NCBI GenBank assembly: GCA_900542825.1
Contig: UQOY01000009.1
Coordinates: 1 to 64,000 of the forward strand
DNA: 64,000 nucleotides
Source: an uncultured Collinsella sp.
Lineage (GTDB): Bacteria > Actinomycetota > Coriobacteriia > Coriobacteriales > Coriobacteriaceae
Reading direction: 5' to 3'
Below, piece by piece: positions 49,633 through 57,614 of this stretch. Under the pieces are notes generated by a model, which saw nothing but the letters and a program-made list of their open reading frames with translations, had not been told where the DNA came from and searched no databases. Positions within the stretch are counted from its first letter, which is position 1; every line of letters starts with the position of its first letter. The position numbers and the translations under genes are program-made.

Positions 49633-51000
49633 ATGATCATCATCAAAAACGGCGCGCTCGTGACGCCACAGGGACTTTGCCGCGCCGATCTTGCCATGGA
49701 GGGCGATAAGATCGTGCGGATCGCCGCGGCGATTGAGCCGGGCGCCGACGATACCGTCGAGGATGCCGCGGGCTGCTGGGTGTTTCCCGGCTTTATCGAC
49801 GGCCACACGCACATGCAGTGCTGGACCGGCATGGATTGGACAGCCGATAGCTTTGAGACCGGCACGCGCGCGGCTGCCTGCGGCGGCACGACGACCATCG
49901 TGGACTACGCGACGGCCGATCGCGGCGTGACTATGCCCGATGCCTTGGCCGAGTGGCATCGCCGCGCCGACGGAACCTGCACGGCCAACTACGCCTTTCA
50001 TATGGCACTCGCCGAGTGGAACGAGCGCAACCGCGCCGACCTTTCGGCCATGCGCGAGGCGGGCGTATCGTCGTTCAAGACCTACTTTGCCTATGACCAC
50101 CTGCGCTTGGACGATGCCGAGACGCTCGAGGTGCTCGAGGAGCTCAAGCGAATTGGCGGCATACTATGCGTGCATTGCGAGAACGGTACGCTGGTGAATG
50201 AGCTGCAGAAGCGCGTGTTTGAGCAGGGTGTCCACGGGCCCGAGGGCCATGCGCTCAGCCGTCCGGATGTGTGCGAGGCCGAGGCAGTGAGCCGTCTGCT
50301 ATATCTGGCGCACCTGGCCGGCGACGCTCCGGTCAACGTGGTGCACCTTTCGACCAAGCTGGGGCTCGAGGCCATTCGTGCGGCCAAGGCGCGCGGGCAG
50401 AAGAACATCTATGTCGAAACCTGCCCTCAGTATCTGATGCTCGACGACACCTGCTATTTAGAGCAGGGCGAGGACGGCTTTGCGGGTGCCAAGTATGTGA
50501 TGAGCCCGCCGCTGCGTCATGCCGGCGACCGTGCGGCCCTGCGCGAGGCGCTTGTGGCCGGCGAGATCGATACCATCGCCACCGACCACTGCAGCTTTAA
50601 CCTGCACGGGCAAAAGGACCGCGGGCGCGATGACTTCCGCGCGATTCCCAACGGCGGTCCCGGCGTGGAGCATCGTCCCGTCGCCATTGCCACGAGCTTT
50701 GAGGGGCAGCTGGGCCCCGAGGACCTCTGCCGCCTGATGAGCGAGAACCCGGCGCGCGTCTTTGGCATGTATCCGCGCAAGGGCTGTCTTGCCGAGGGCT
50801 CCGATGCCGACGTGTGCGTGTGGGATCCCCAAGCACGCTGGACCATTCGCGCGGCGACGCAGCATCAGGCTGTGGACTACACGCCGCTCGAGGGCTTTGA
50901 GGCGCATGGTCGCGCCAAGGCCGTCTACGTCAACGGCGTACTGGCGGCACGCGACGGCGAGCCCACCGGAGCCCAGCCCGGCCGCTACGTCCCCCGCTAG
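49633..51000 (+). CDS. hyuA: Dihydropyrimidinase/hydantoinase-family amidohydrolase
   Basis: 455 residues. Binuclear metal site: His58 and His60 in GFIDGHTHMQ, probable carbamylated Lys149 in SSFKTYFAYD, further His in CVHCENG and VVHLSTKLG, and Asp in ATDHCSFNLHGQ. Opens cyclic ureides; in this setting the substrate is expected to be a purine-derived ring. Its stop codon overlaps the convergent yqeC stop through the shared CTAG at 50997-51000. Confidence 0.9.
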   Translation: MIIIKNGALVTPQGLCRADLAMEGDKIVRIAAAIEPGADDTVEDAAGCWVFPGFIDGHTHMQCWTGMDWTADSFETGTRAAACGGTTTIVDYATADRGVTMPDALAEWHRRADGTCTANYAFHMALAEWNERNRADLSAMREAGVSSFKTYFAYDHLRLDDAETLEVLEELKRIGGILCVHCENGTLVNELQKRVFEQGVHGPEGHALSRPDVCEAEAVSRLLYLAHLAGDAPVNVVHLSTKLGLEAIRAAKARGQKNIYVETCPQYLMLDDTCYLEQGEDGFAGAKYVMSPPLRHAGDRAALREALVAGEIDTIATDHCSFNLHGQKDRGRDDFRAIPNGGPGVEHRPVAIATSFEGQLGPEDLCRLMSENPARVFGMYPRKGCLAEGSDADVCVWDPQARWTIRAATQHQAVDYTPLEGFEAHGRAKAVYVNGVLAARDGEPTGAQPGRYVPR

Positions 51001-51743
51001 CAGGGCTGCCCCTGGAGGCTGGTGGCGACGATGGGGCGGCCGAGGGCGGCCTCAAAGCGGTCTGCCATCGTTGGGTCGGCAAGCGTGTCGACTTGGTTGA
51101 GCATGATGCGGGCATTGTTGAGGTTCAGCATCCGCAGCTCGGCATTGAGCACCGTGGCGACGCGCTCGGGCGTGGCGATGTCGGTGAGCTCGCAGCCGCA
51201 GCGCTCGCAGAAGAGCTCGGGGCGGTGGACAACCTCGGCGATGGGCTTGCCGAGCCCCGAGGCGCCGACGATCCAGGCGATGTTGGCTGTGCCAGAGGGG
51301 ATTACCGGCTCCCAGGCGGCGTGCGCCTTGAGCGGGAGCCGCTTGCTGCCGTCCGCCTCGGCCAGGACGTAGTCAAAGCGCTGCGCCAGCTGGTCGAGCG
51401 GCTCGGCAGGGGAGGAGAGCTTGCCCGTCTGGGGGTCCAAGACGCCTGCCTGGCAGATGCTTCCCCGCACAGGTCCCACGCAGGCCTCGCAGGTGCAGCC
51501 TGGGGCGTGTAAGGTACCCGGCTTCCAAGGTACGGCGTCCAGGCGACGGCTCGACCCGTCCCATGGCACGCCGGCGACGGGGAACATGTGCGTGGTGGTG
51601 CAGAGGAGCACGCGGCCGCCAGCGCGCATAAGCTCAAGGCCGAGCGTCTTTAGCAAGGTCGACTTGCCACCGCTGCCGATGATCGCGGTGATGCCCGGCT
51701 CAATCTTGAGCGTGGAGGCAAGGCTGCCGTTAACCGTTTCCAT
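50997..51743 (-). CDS. yqeC: Selenium-dependent hydroxylase accessory protein YqeC
   Basis: 248 residues with a P-loop GSGGKST (23-29) and switch-like TTTHMFP. Several Cys pairs (CTCEACVGPVRGSIC, CERCGC) may bind metal. YqeC co-occurs with selenium-dependent molybdenum hydroxylases; its exact reaction is unknown. Convergent with hyuA and divergent from yqeB, the only minus-strand gene in the second half of the island. Confidence 0.85.
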   Translation of the reverse strand: METVNGSLASTLKIEPGITAIIGSGGKSTLLKTLGLELMRAGGRVLLCTTTHMFPVAGVPWDGSSRRLDAVPWKPGTLHAPGCTCEACVGPVRGSICQAGVLDPQTGKLSSPAEPLDQLAQRFDYVLAEADGSKRLPLKAHAAWEPVIPSGTANIAWIVGASGLGKPIAEVVHRPELFCERCGCELTDIATPERVATVLNAELRMLNLNNARIMLNQVDTLADPTMADRFEAALGRPIVATSLQGQPC

Positions 51744-51789
51744 CTGTTCACCGCCGTATAATACTGTGATAATAAATAATCATCAGAGT

Positions 51790-51807
51790 AGCGGTCGAAC
51801 CGCTTTT
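51790..51807 (+). other. Small hairpin in the yqeB leader
   Basis: AGCGGT/ACCGCT with CGA loop, followed by TTT. A TATAAT at 51757-51762 lies upstream but without a clear -35. Possible attenuator; weak. Confidence 0.3.
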
Positions 51808-51845
51808 GCTCTGTTCAAACCGTAGCACAGGGAGGTGCCCCGGGA

Positions 51846-52640
51846 ATGCTCGTTTATGTTCGCGGCGCTGGCGATATCGCCACGGGTGTCGCCGCTCGCT
51901 TGGTGCGCGCCGGCGTGTCGGTCGTTATGGCCGATATCGCGGTTCCCACGTGCATCCGCCGCACAATCTGTTTTTGCGAGGCCATTCGCCTGGGCGAGGT
52001 CGAGATCGAAGGCATTCGCGCTCGCTTGGCACAGACGCCGGCTGAGGCGCTTGCGATTACCGAGGCTGGAGACGTCGCCGTTGTAGTGGACCCCCAGGCC
52101 AAGATGCTCGGCGAGTTGAAACCCGCGGCTGTGGTCGACGCGATTTTGGCTAAGCGCAACTTGGGCACCACGCGCGACATGGCGCCTGCCGTCATCGCCG
52201 TGGGGCCGGGCTTTACCGCGCCGGTTGACTGCGACGCCGTGGTCGAGACCATGCGCGGGCATTTTCTCGGCCGTGTTATTACCCAAGGTTCGCCCCAGCC
52301 CAACACGGGCGTGCCGGGCATTATCGCCGGCTATGGCAAAGAGCGTGTTATCCACAGCCCCGCCGCCGGCGTGTTTCGGTCCGACCATGCGATCGGCGAC
52401 ATCGTGAGTGCCGGAGACGTGATTGGCTACGCGGGCGATACGCCCATGTGCACGCAGATCGATGGCTGTCTGCGCGGGCTTTTGGCGAACGGCGTGCAGG
52501 TGACTGAGGGCTTTAAATGCGCCGATGTCGATCCCCGCGGCGATGCCAGCTATATCAACTACATTTCGGACAAAGCGACGTCGGTCGGCGGCGGCGTGCT
52601 CGAGGCACTCGCTATGCTCACCGATGTCTTTAGAGGATAG
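51846..52640 (+). CDS. yqeB: Selenium-dependent molybdenum hydroxylase system protein YqeB
   Basis: 264 residues, beginning MLVYVRGAGDIATGVAARLV, a Rossmann-like fold typical of YqeB (EF2563 family). Other landmarks: VGPGFTAPVDCDAVVETMRG and GVPGIIAGYGKERVIHSPAA. AGGGAGGTGCC precedes the ATG. Marker gene for hydroxylases whose molybdenum carries labile selenium. Ten bases before the XdhC-like gene. Confidence 0.88.
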   Translation: MLVYVRGAGDIATGVAARLVRAGVSVVMADIAVPTCIRRTICFCEAIRLGEVEIEGIRARLAQTPAEALAITEAGDVAVVVDPQAKMLGELKPAAVVDAILAKRNLGTTRDMAPAVIAVGPGFTAPVDCDAVVETMRGHFLGRVITQGSPQPNTGVPGIIAGYGKERVIHSPAAGVFRSDHAIGDIVSAGDVIGYAGDTPMCTQIDGCLRGLLANGVQVTEGFKCADVDPRGDASYINYISDKATSVGGGVLEALAMLTDVFRG

Positions 52641-52649
52641 AAGGCGGCA

Positions 52650-53693
52650 ATGGAAAAGCTCGATGTGGTGAATGCTACGCTTGGCGCTCTGAAGGCTGGT
52701 AAGACGTGCGAGCTCGTGGTCGTGGCCGGTACGGCGGGGTCTTCGCCACGCGGCGTGGGTGCCTGGATGGTCGTCTTTGCCGACGGTAGCCAAGCGGGCA
52801 CCATCGGCGGCGGCAAGATTGAGCTCTTTGCGCTGGACGAGGCCCGCGAGCTGCTGGGCGCGGGGCAGTCGCGCCTGGTCCGCTATACCATGGGCGGCGA
52901 GAGCTCCGATACCGGCATGATCTGCGGCGGAGCCATCTGCCTGTGCTATCTGCACCTGGACGCGACCAAGGCACCGTTGTTCCAGGAGATTGCCGATGTA
53001 CTGGCGTATCGCCGTATCGGCGACTTCACCATCGACTTTGAGCCGTTTATCGCAAGCGCGCTCGAGGGCGATGTGGCCGAATACCATGGTGAGGAGTCAC
53101 GCCGCACCATTGACGGCTGCCCCGAGCTTTCGCTGGTGGAGGAGGGGAGCAAGGTCACCCACACCAACGCCGCCTCCGAGATTCCCCCGGCGCACATCGA
53201 GACGCTCTGCCCCGAGGGCCTGACCTACATCTTTGGCTGCGGACACGTGGGCGCCGCGACGGCGCGCGTGCTCACGGCGGCGGGCTTTGCCGTTGTGGCG
53301 TGCGATGACCGCCCCGGCACGCTGACGCCCGAATGGGTGCCCGGTGTCTACGATCGTCGCCTGGTCGATTACAAGAACCTGGACGAGCTATGTCCCATCG
53401 GTCCGCGCGACTTGGTGGTTGTGGCCACAGCAGGCCACAAGTCCGATATCGATGTGGTGATTCAGGCCATGCGCGCCAAGCCCGCCTATCTGGGTTGCCT
53501 GGGCTCGCGCCGCAAGACGGCCTTTGTGCGGGCTCGCCTGGAGCAGGAGGGCTTTACGCAGGAGCAGATCGACGGGTTGCACCTGCCGATCGGTGTTGCC
53601 ATCGAGGCCGAGGATCCCGAGGAGATCGCCATCTCCATCGCCGCCGAGATGATCCACCTGCGCCGCACCAAGCTCGTCCCCCGCAAGCGCTAA
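52650..53693 (+). CDS. XdhC/CoxI-family molybdenum hydroxylase maturation protein
   Basis: 347 residues. The N-terminal XdhC/CoxI domain has GTAGSSPRGVGAWMVV, GTIGGGKIE and a GMICGGAICL segment; the C-terminal Rossmann domain starts YIFGCGHVGAATARVL and includes GCLGSRRKTAFVRARL. Relatives bind molybdenum cofactor and help insert its sulfur (or here perhaps selenium). Last gene of the purine island. Confidence 0.9.
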   Translation: MEKLDVVNATLGALKAGKTCELVVVAGTAGSSPRGVGAWMVVFADGSQAGTIGGGKIELFALDEARELLGAGQSRLVRYTMGGESSDTGMICGGAICLCYLHLDATKAPLFQEIADVLAYRRIGDFTIDFEPFIASALEGDVAEYHGEESRRTIDGCPELSLVEEGSKVTHTNAASEIPPAHIETLCPEGLTYIFGCGHVGAATARVLTAAGFAVVACDDRPGTLTPEWVPGVYDRRLVDYKNLDELCPIGPRDLVVVATAGHKSDIDVVIQAMRAKPAYLGCLGSRRKTAFVRARLEQEGFTQEQIDGLHLPIGVAIEAEDPEEIAISIAAEMIHLRRTKLVPRKR

Positions 53694-53710
53694 TCGCATC
53701 CCCATCAATA

Positions 53711-53777
53711 AGTTGCGGTGGAATAGGGACTGTTTAAGCCTGTTAAGCCGTCAAACAGTCCCTATTTCACCGCAACT
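53711..53777. repeat. 25-bp inverted repeat after the XdhC-like gene
   Basis: Arms 53711-53735 (AGTTGCGGTGGAATAGGGAC start) and 53753-53777, one mismatch, loop 17 bases. No T-run. Contains the GGGAC core. Confidence 0.75.
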
Positions 53778-53784
53778 GCCATGT

Positions 53785-53869
53785 TGATCCCTTGGGGACG
53801 GAGGAAAACGGATCACTCAAGGAGTCAGGTGACCCAAGTGATCCGTTTTCCTCCGTCCCCAAGGGATCA
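53785..53869. repeat. Palindromic element at the right edge of the purine island
   Basis: Perfect 33-base arms (53785-53817, 53837-53869). Each arm contains the 31-base module also found at 27333-27396 (GGGGACGGAGGAAAACGGAT here), but the two modules are tail to tail instead of head to head. Confidence 0.85.
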
Positions 53870-53916
53870 GTTTGTGCGGGGGAGTTGTGGAGTTGTGCAG
53901 GCAGACGAGGTTTTTC

Positions 53917-53945
53917 TGGAAATACGCTCCCAATGCGCGTATAGT
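53917..53945 (+). promoter_or_regulatory. Promoter for rplE
   Basis: TGGAAA (53917-53922), 17-base spacer TACGCTCCCAATGCGCG, TATAGT (53940-53945). It gives the second ribosomal block its own start. The leader to 54082 is about 130 bases with no gene. Confidence 0.6.
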
Positions 53946-54082
53946 ACCGATTGTTTTGTCGGCTCCTGCTGCGTCGAGTCCAAACCGCGAAATGCCATGA
54001 GCGGCGCGGATGCAGCCAGGAGGCACGAGGACAACCCATCGTGGCCACGCCCCGTGCTTAAAACCCCAAGAAGGAGTGAACA

Positions 54083-54640
54083 ATGGCAGAAGAGAAGTAT
54101 GTGCCGCGTCTGAAGACCAAGTACAACAACGAGGTCAAGCAGCAGCTTCAGGAAAAGTTCCAGTACGAGAACGTCATGATGATCCCCAAGTTTGAGAAGA
54201 TCGTCGTGAACATGGGTGTCGGCGAGGCCGCTACCGATTCCAAGGCCATCGACGGTGCCGTGCGCGACCTGCGCGCCATCACCGGCCAGCAGCCGATGAT
54301 CACCCGTGCCCGCAAGTCCATCGCTACCTTCCGCCTGCGCGCCGGTATGCCGATCGGCTGCAAGGTTACCCTGCGTGGCGACCGTATGTGGGAGTTCTTC
54401 GATCGTCTGACTTCCGTCGCGATTCCCCGTATCCGCGACTTCCGCGGCATCTCCGCCAAGAGCTTCGACGGCCGTGGTAACTTCTCCATGGGCGTCACCG
54501 AGCAGCTCATCTTCCCCGAGATCGACTTCGACTCCGTCGATCACCAGCGTGGTATGGACATCACTTTCGTGACCACCGCCAACACCGATGAGGAGGCCAA
54601 GGCCCTTCTGGACGCCTTCGGTTTCCCGTTCAAGAAATAG
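54083..54640 (+). CDS. rplE: 50S ribosomal protein L5
   Basis: 185 residues; binds 5S rRNA. Signatures FEKIVVNMGVGEAATDSKAI, RAGMPIGCKVTLRG and DFRGISAKSFDGRGNFSMG. AAGAAGGAGTG precedes the ATG. Normally adjacent to rplX, here first gene of a separate transcript after the island. Confidence 0.97.
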   Translation: MAEEKYVPRLKTKYNNEVKQQLQEKFQYENVMMIPKFEKIVVNMGVGEAATDSKAIDGAVRDLRAITGQQPMITRARKSIATFRLRAGMPIGCKVTLRGDRMWEFFDRLTSVAIPRIRDFRGISAKSFDGRGNFSMGVTEQLIFPEIDFDSVDHQRGMDITFVTTANTDEEAKALLDAFGFPFKK

Positions 54641-54655
54641 GTTCACCTGCCCTGT

Positions 54656-54686
54656 AAGCGCCGTTCCCACAAGGGGGCGGCGCTTG
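54656..54686 (+). other. Hairpin between rplE and rpsN
   Basis: AAGCGCCG and CGGCGCTT pair with a 15-base loop; GGGGCG follows, not T. Possible regulatory or processing stem inside the operon. Confidence 0.4.
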
Positions 54687-54719
54687 GGGCGAACAATACT
54701 CTATGTGAGGAGGATATAA

Positions 54720-54905
54720 GTGGCTAAGACATCGATGATCGTCAAGTGCAATCGCAAGCAGAAGTTCTCTACTCGTGAGTACACGCGCTGCCAGCGCTGC
54801 GGCCGTCCGCACTCTGTGTACCGCAAGTTCGGCCTGTGCCGTGTCTGCTTCCGTGAGCTTGCACTCAAGGGCGAGCTTCCCGGCGTTAAGAAGGCCAGCT
54901 GGTAA
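54720..54905 (+). CDS. rpsN: 30S ribosomal protein S14, zinc-binding type
   Basis: 61 residues, the short type Z with Cys ligands CQRC and CRVC (TRCQRCGRPHSVYRKFGLCR). GTG start after GAGGAGGAT. The zinc form is common in Firmicutes and Actinobacteria. Confidence 0.96.
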   Translation: MAKTSMIVKCNRKQKFSTREYTRCQRCGRPHSVYRKFGLCRVCFRELALKGELPGVKKASW

Positions 54906-55024
54906 GTCACTACCAGCGTTTCAAGCATCAGTTTGGAACAGGGAAAACGCGCTAAATAGGCTTTGCCGTTAAGGGCGGCGAAGAACCAAGAGCACGTGTT
55001 CATCAAGAACGAAGGAGAATCTGT

Positions 55025-55423
55025 ATGAACCTTACAGACCCGATCGCAGATATGCTTACGCGCATCCGTAACGCTAACTCTGTGAACAAGGCCACGGTCT
55101 CCATGCCGAGCAGCAAGAAGCTCGTCGAGATCGCTCGTGTTCTGCACGAGGAGGGCTACATCGAGGGCTACGATGTCGAGGACACCGTTCCCCAGAAGAC
55201 TCTGCACATCACGCTTAAGTATGGTCCCAAGAAGGCTAAGGTCATCAACGGCATCCGCCGCATTTCCAAGCCGGGCCTGCGTAAGTACACCGGCGTTGCC
55301 GACATGCCCCGCGTCCGCGGTGGCCTTGGTACCGCCATTATTTCCACCAGCCATGGCGTCATGACCGACCGCGATGCTCGCAAGCACAACGTCGGCGGCG
55401 AGATCATCGCCTACGTCTGGTAA
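55025..55423 (+). CDS. rpsH: 30S ribosomal protein S8
   Basis: 132 residues. MNLTDPIADMLTRIRNA start and RVRGGLGTAIISTSHGVMTD end are diagnostic. In E. coli S8 represses the spc operon; the target was not sought here. AAGGAGAATC precedes the ATG. Confidence 0.97.
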   Translation: MNLTDPIADMLTRIRNANSVNKATVSMPSSKKLVEIARVLHEEGYIEGYDVEDTVPQKTLHITLKYGPKKAKVINGIRRISKPGLRKYTGVADMPRVRGGLGTAIISTSHGVMTDRDARKHNVGGEIIAYVW

Positions 55424-55456
55424 TTCGGTCGGTAGGTAGAAGGAAAGGAGATCACC

Positions 55457-55993
55457 GTGTCTCGTATCGGTAATAAGCCTGTCCAGATTCCCGCCGGAGT
55501 CGAAGTGGCAGTCAACGGCAACAACGTTGTCGTCAAGGGCCCCAAGGGCCAGCTCGAGCTCGATGTCTTTGAGAAGCTCGCTATCAACGTCGAGGACAAC
55601 GTCCTCACCGTTTCCCGTCCCGACGACGAGCGTGAGACCCGTGCCCGCCACGGCCTCACCCGCGCCCTCATCCACAACATGGTTGTTGGCGTTTCCGAGG
55701 GCTTCGAGAAGAAGCTCGAGCTCGCCGGCGTCGGTTACCGCGTGCAGCAGAAGGGCAAGAACCTCGAGTTCTCCCTGGGCTTCTCGCACCCCGTGATCGT
55801 CGAGGCTCCCGAGGGCATCACCTTCGAGGTTCCCGACAACACCCACGTGAACGTCAAGGGTATCAACAAGCAGCAGGTCGGTCAGATCGCCGCTGAGATC
55901 CGCGGCCATCGTCCTCCCGAGCCTTACAAGGGCAAGGGTATCCACTATGTTGGCGAGCACATCCGCCGCAAGCTGGGTAAGGCCGCCAAGTAG
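55457..55993 (+). CDS. rplF: 50S ribosomal protein L6
   Basis: 178 residues in two similar domains: SRIGNKPVQIPAGVEVAV start and the C-terminal RPPEPYKGKGIHYVGEHIRR. GTG start preceded by GGAAAGGAG. 28S-like contacts are not relevant here; it sits at the factor-binding region of the large subunit. Confidence 0.96.
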   Translation: MSRIGNKPVQIPAGVEVAVNGNNVVVKGPKGQLELDVFEKLAINVEDNVLTVSRPDDERETRARHGLTRALIHNMVVGVSEGFEKKLELAGVGYRVQQKGKNLEFSLGFSHPVIVEAPEGITFEVPDNTHVNVKGINKQQVGQIAAEIRGHRPPEPYKGKGIHYVGEHIRRKLGKAAK

Positions 55994-56068
55994 TCGTAAC
56001 CGACTTACTCGCATAAGACCAGCACCCCGTTAGGTGCTGGCAAGATCAACCTTTTTAGGAGTTTACGT

Positions 56069-56437
56069 ATGAACAAGCATAAGGCGAAGCTGGAAGGCCT
56101 CAAGCGTCGTCAGCGTCGTGTTCGCGGCAAGGTCTCGGGTACCGCCGAGCGTCCGCGTCTTCGCGTGACCCGTACCAACGCCAACATCTATGCCCAGATC
56201 ATCGACGACAGCAAGGGCTCCAGCCTGACGCTCGTCTCCGCCTCGACCCTCGAGGCCGAGTTCAAGGGCACCCACACCTCGAACAAGGAGGCTGCGGAGA
56301 AGGTCGGTCAGCTCGTTGGCAAGCGTGCCATCGAGGCCGGCATCACCAAGGTCGCTTTCGATCGTGGTGGCCGTATCTACCATGGCCGCGTCAAGGCCCT
56401 CGCCGACGGTGCTCGTGCCGCCGGTCTCGAGTTCTAG
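56069..56437 (+). CDS. rplR: 50S ribosomal protein L18
   Basis: 122 residues; 5S rRNA-binding. RRQRRVRGKVSGTAERPRLR and the C-terminal FDRGGRIYHGRVKALADGAR are typical. A hairpin-prone CAGCACC/GGTGCTG pair lies in the spacer before TTTTTAGGAG at 56050-56059. Confidence 0.96.
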   Translation: MNKHKAKLEGLKRRQRRVRGKVSGTAERPRLRVTRTNANIYAQIIDDSKGSSLTLVSASTLEAEFKGTHTSNKEAAEKVGQLVGKRAIEAGITKVAFDRGGRIYHGRVKALADGARAAGLEF

Positions 56438-56451
56438 GAGGTATGTAGCAC

Positions 56452-56976
56452 ATGGCTCGTAATCAGAAGCAGCAGCGCGAGGCCTCCGAGTTCGAGGAGC
56501 GCGTCGTTTACATCAACCGCGTGTCGAAGACCGTCAAGGGTGGTCGTCGCATGAGCCTCGTCGCTCTCGTCGTCGTTGGCGACGGCAAGGGCAACGTCGG
56601 CGTTGGCATGGGCAAGTCCGCTGAGGTGCCCATGGCCATCTCCAAGGCGTCTCTCGATGCCAAGAAGAACATGTTCCACGTGCCGGTGACCGAGCAGGGC
56701 ACCATTCCGCACGAGGTTCTCGGCCACTTTGGTGCCGGCCGCATCATCATCAAGCCCGCTGTCGAGGGTACCGGCGTTATCGCCGGCGGCGCTGTGCGTC
56801 CCCTCTTCGAGCTTGCTGGCATCAAGAACGTCCTGTCCAAGTCCCTCGGTACCGACAACGGCCTCAACATCATCAAGGCTGCCGTCGAGGGCCTCAAGGA
56901 GCTCTCCAGCCCTGAGGACGTCGCGGCTCGCCGTGGCCTGACGGTCTCCGAGATGTTCGTCGGTAAGGAGAACTAA
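56452..56976 (+). CDS. rpsE: 30S ribosomal protein S5
   Basis: 174 residues. FEERVVYINRVSKTVKGGRR, the GNVGVGMGKSAEVPMAI loop and KPAVEGTGVIAGGAVRPLFE are diagnostic. Contributes to decoding accuracy. GAGGTATG lies before the ATG; two bases separate its stop from rpmD. Confidence 0.97.
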   Translation: MARNQKQQREASEFEERVVYINRVSKTVKGGRRMSLVALVVVGDGKGNVGVGMGKSAEVPMAISKASLDAKKNMFHVPVTEQGTIPHEVLGHFGAGRIIIKPAVEGTGVIAGGAVRPLFELAGIKNVLSKSLGTDNGLNIIKAAVEGLKELSSPEDVAARRGLTVSEMFVGKEN

Positions 56977-56978
56977 GC

Positions 56979-57161
56979 ATGGCTGACACCATCAAGATCA
57001 AGCAGGTCCGCAGCACCAACGGTTGCAAGCAGGACCAGGTCCGTACTGTCCGTGCCCTCGGTCTCCACAGGATCCGCGAGGTTCGCGAGATTGCTGACAA
57101 CGAGTCCGTCCGCGGCATGATCTTCAAGGTCAAGCACCTTGTCGAGATTGTAGAGGAGTAG
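56979..57161 (+). CDS. rpmD: 50S ribosomal protein L30
   Basis: 60 residues: IKIKQVRSTNGCKQDQVRTV and LGLHRIREVREIADNESVRG. The short bacterial type. Between rpsE and rplO with very short gaps. Confidence 0.95.
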   Translation: MADTIKIKQVRSTNGCKQDQVRTVRALGLHRIREVREIADNESVRGMIFKVKHLVEIVEE

Positions 57162-57164
57162 CAA

Positions 57165-57614
57165 ATGCAGCTTCACGATCTTACTCCCGCGCCCGGTTCC
57201 ACCAAGAACCGCAAGCGCGTCGGCCGTGGCAATTCTTCGGGTCACGGCACCACTTCTGGCCGCGGTCAGAAGGGCCAGGGTTCCCGCTCTGGCGGCACCA
57301 AGGGTGCCGGCTTCGAGGGTGGCCAGACTCCGCTGGCTATGCGCCTGCCCAAGCTTCCGGGCTTCCGCAACCCCCGTCGTATCGAGTACACCGCTGTTAA
57401 CGTTGATCGTCTCGAGCGCAAGTTCGAGGACGGCGCTGTGATCGACGGTGCCGCTCTTAAGGCCGCTCGCATCACCAAGAGCGAGTTCGAGCCCGTCAAG
57501 GTGCTCGGCAATGGTGAGCTCACCAAGAAGTTCACGGTCAAGGTCGACAAGGTCAGCGCTTCTGCGCAGGCCAAGATCGAGGCCGCCGGCGGAAAGGTCG
57601 AGCTGCCGTGCTAA
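57165..57614 (+). CDS. rplO: 50S ribosomal protein L15
   Basis: 149 residues. LHDLTPAPGSTKNRKRVGRG start, a Gly-rich GRGQKGQGSRSGGTKGAGFE loop and C-terminal IEAAGGKVELPC. Its last seven bases overlap the secY start. Confidence 0.96.
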   Translation: MQLHDLTPAPGSTKNRKRVGRGNSSGHGTTSGRGQKGQGSRSGGTKGAGFEGGQTPLAMRLPKLPGFRNPRRIEYTAVNVDRLERKFEDGAVIDGAALKAARITKSEFEPVKVLGNGELTKKFTVKVDKVSASAQAKIEAAGGKVELPC

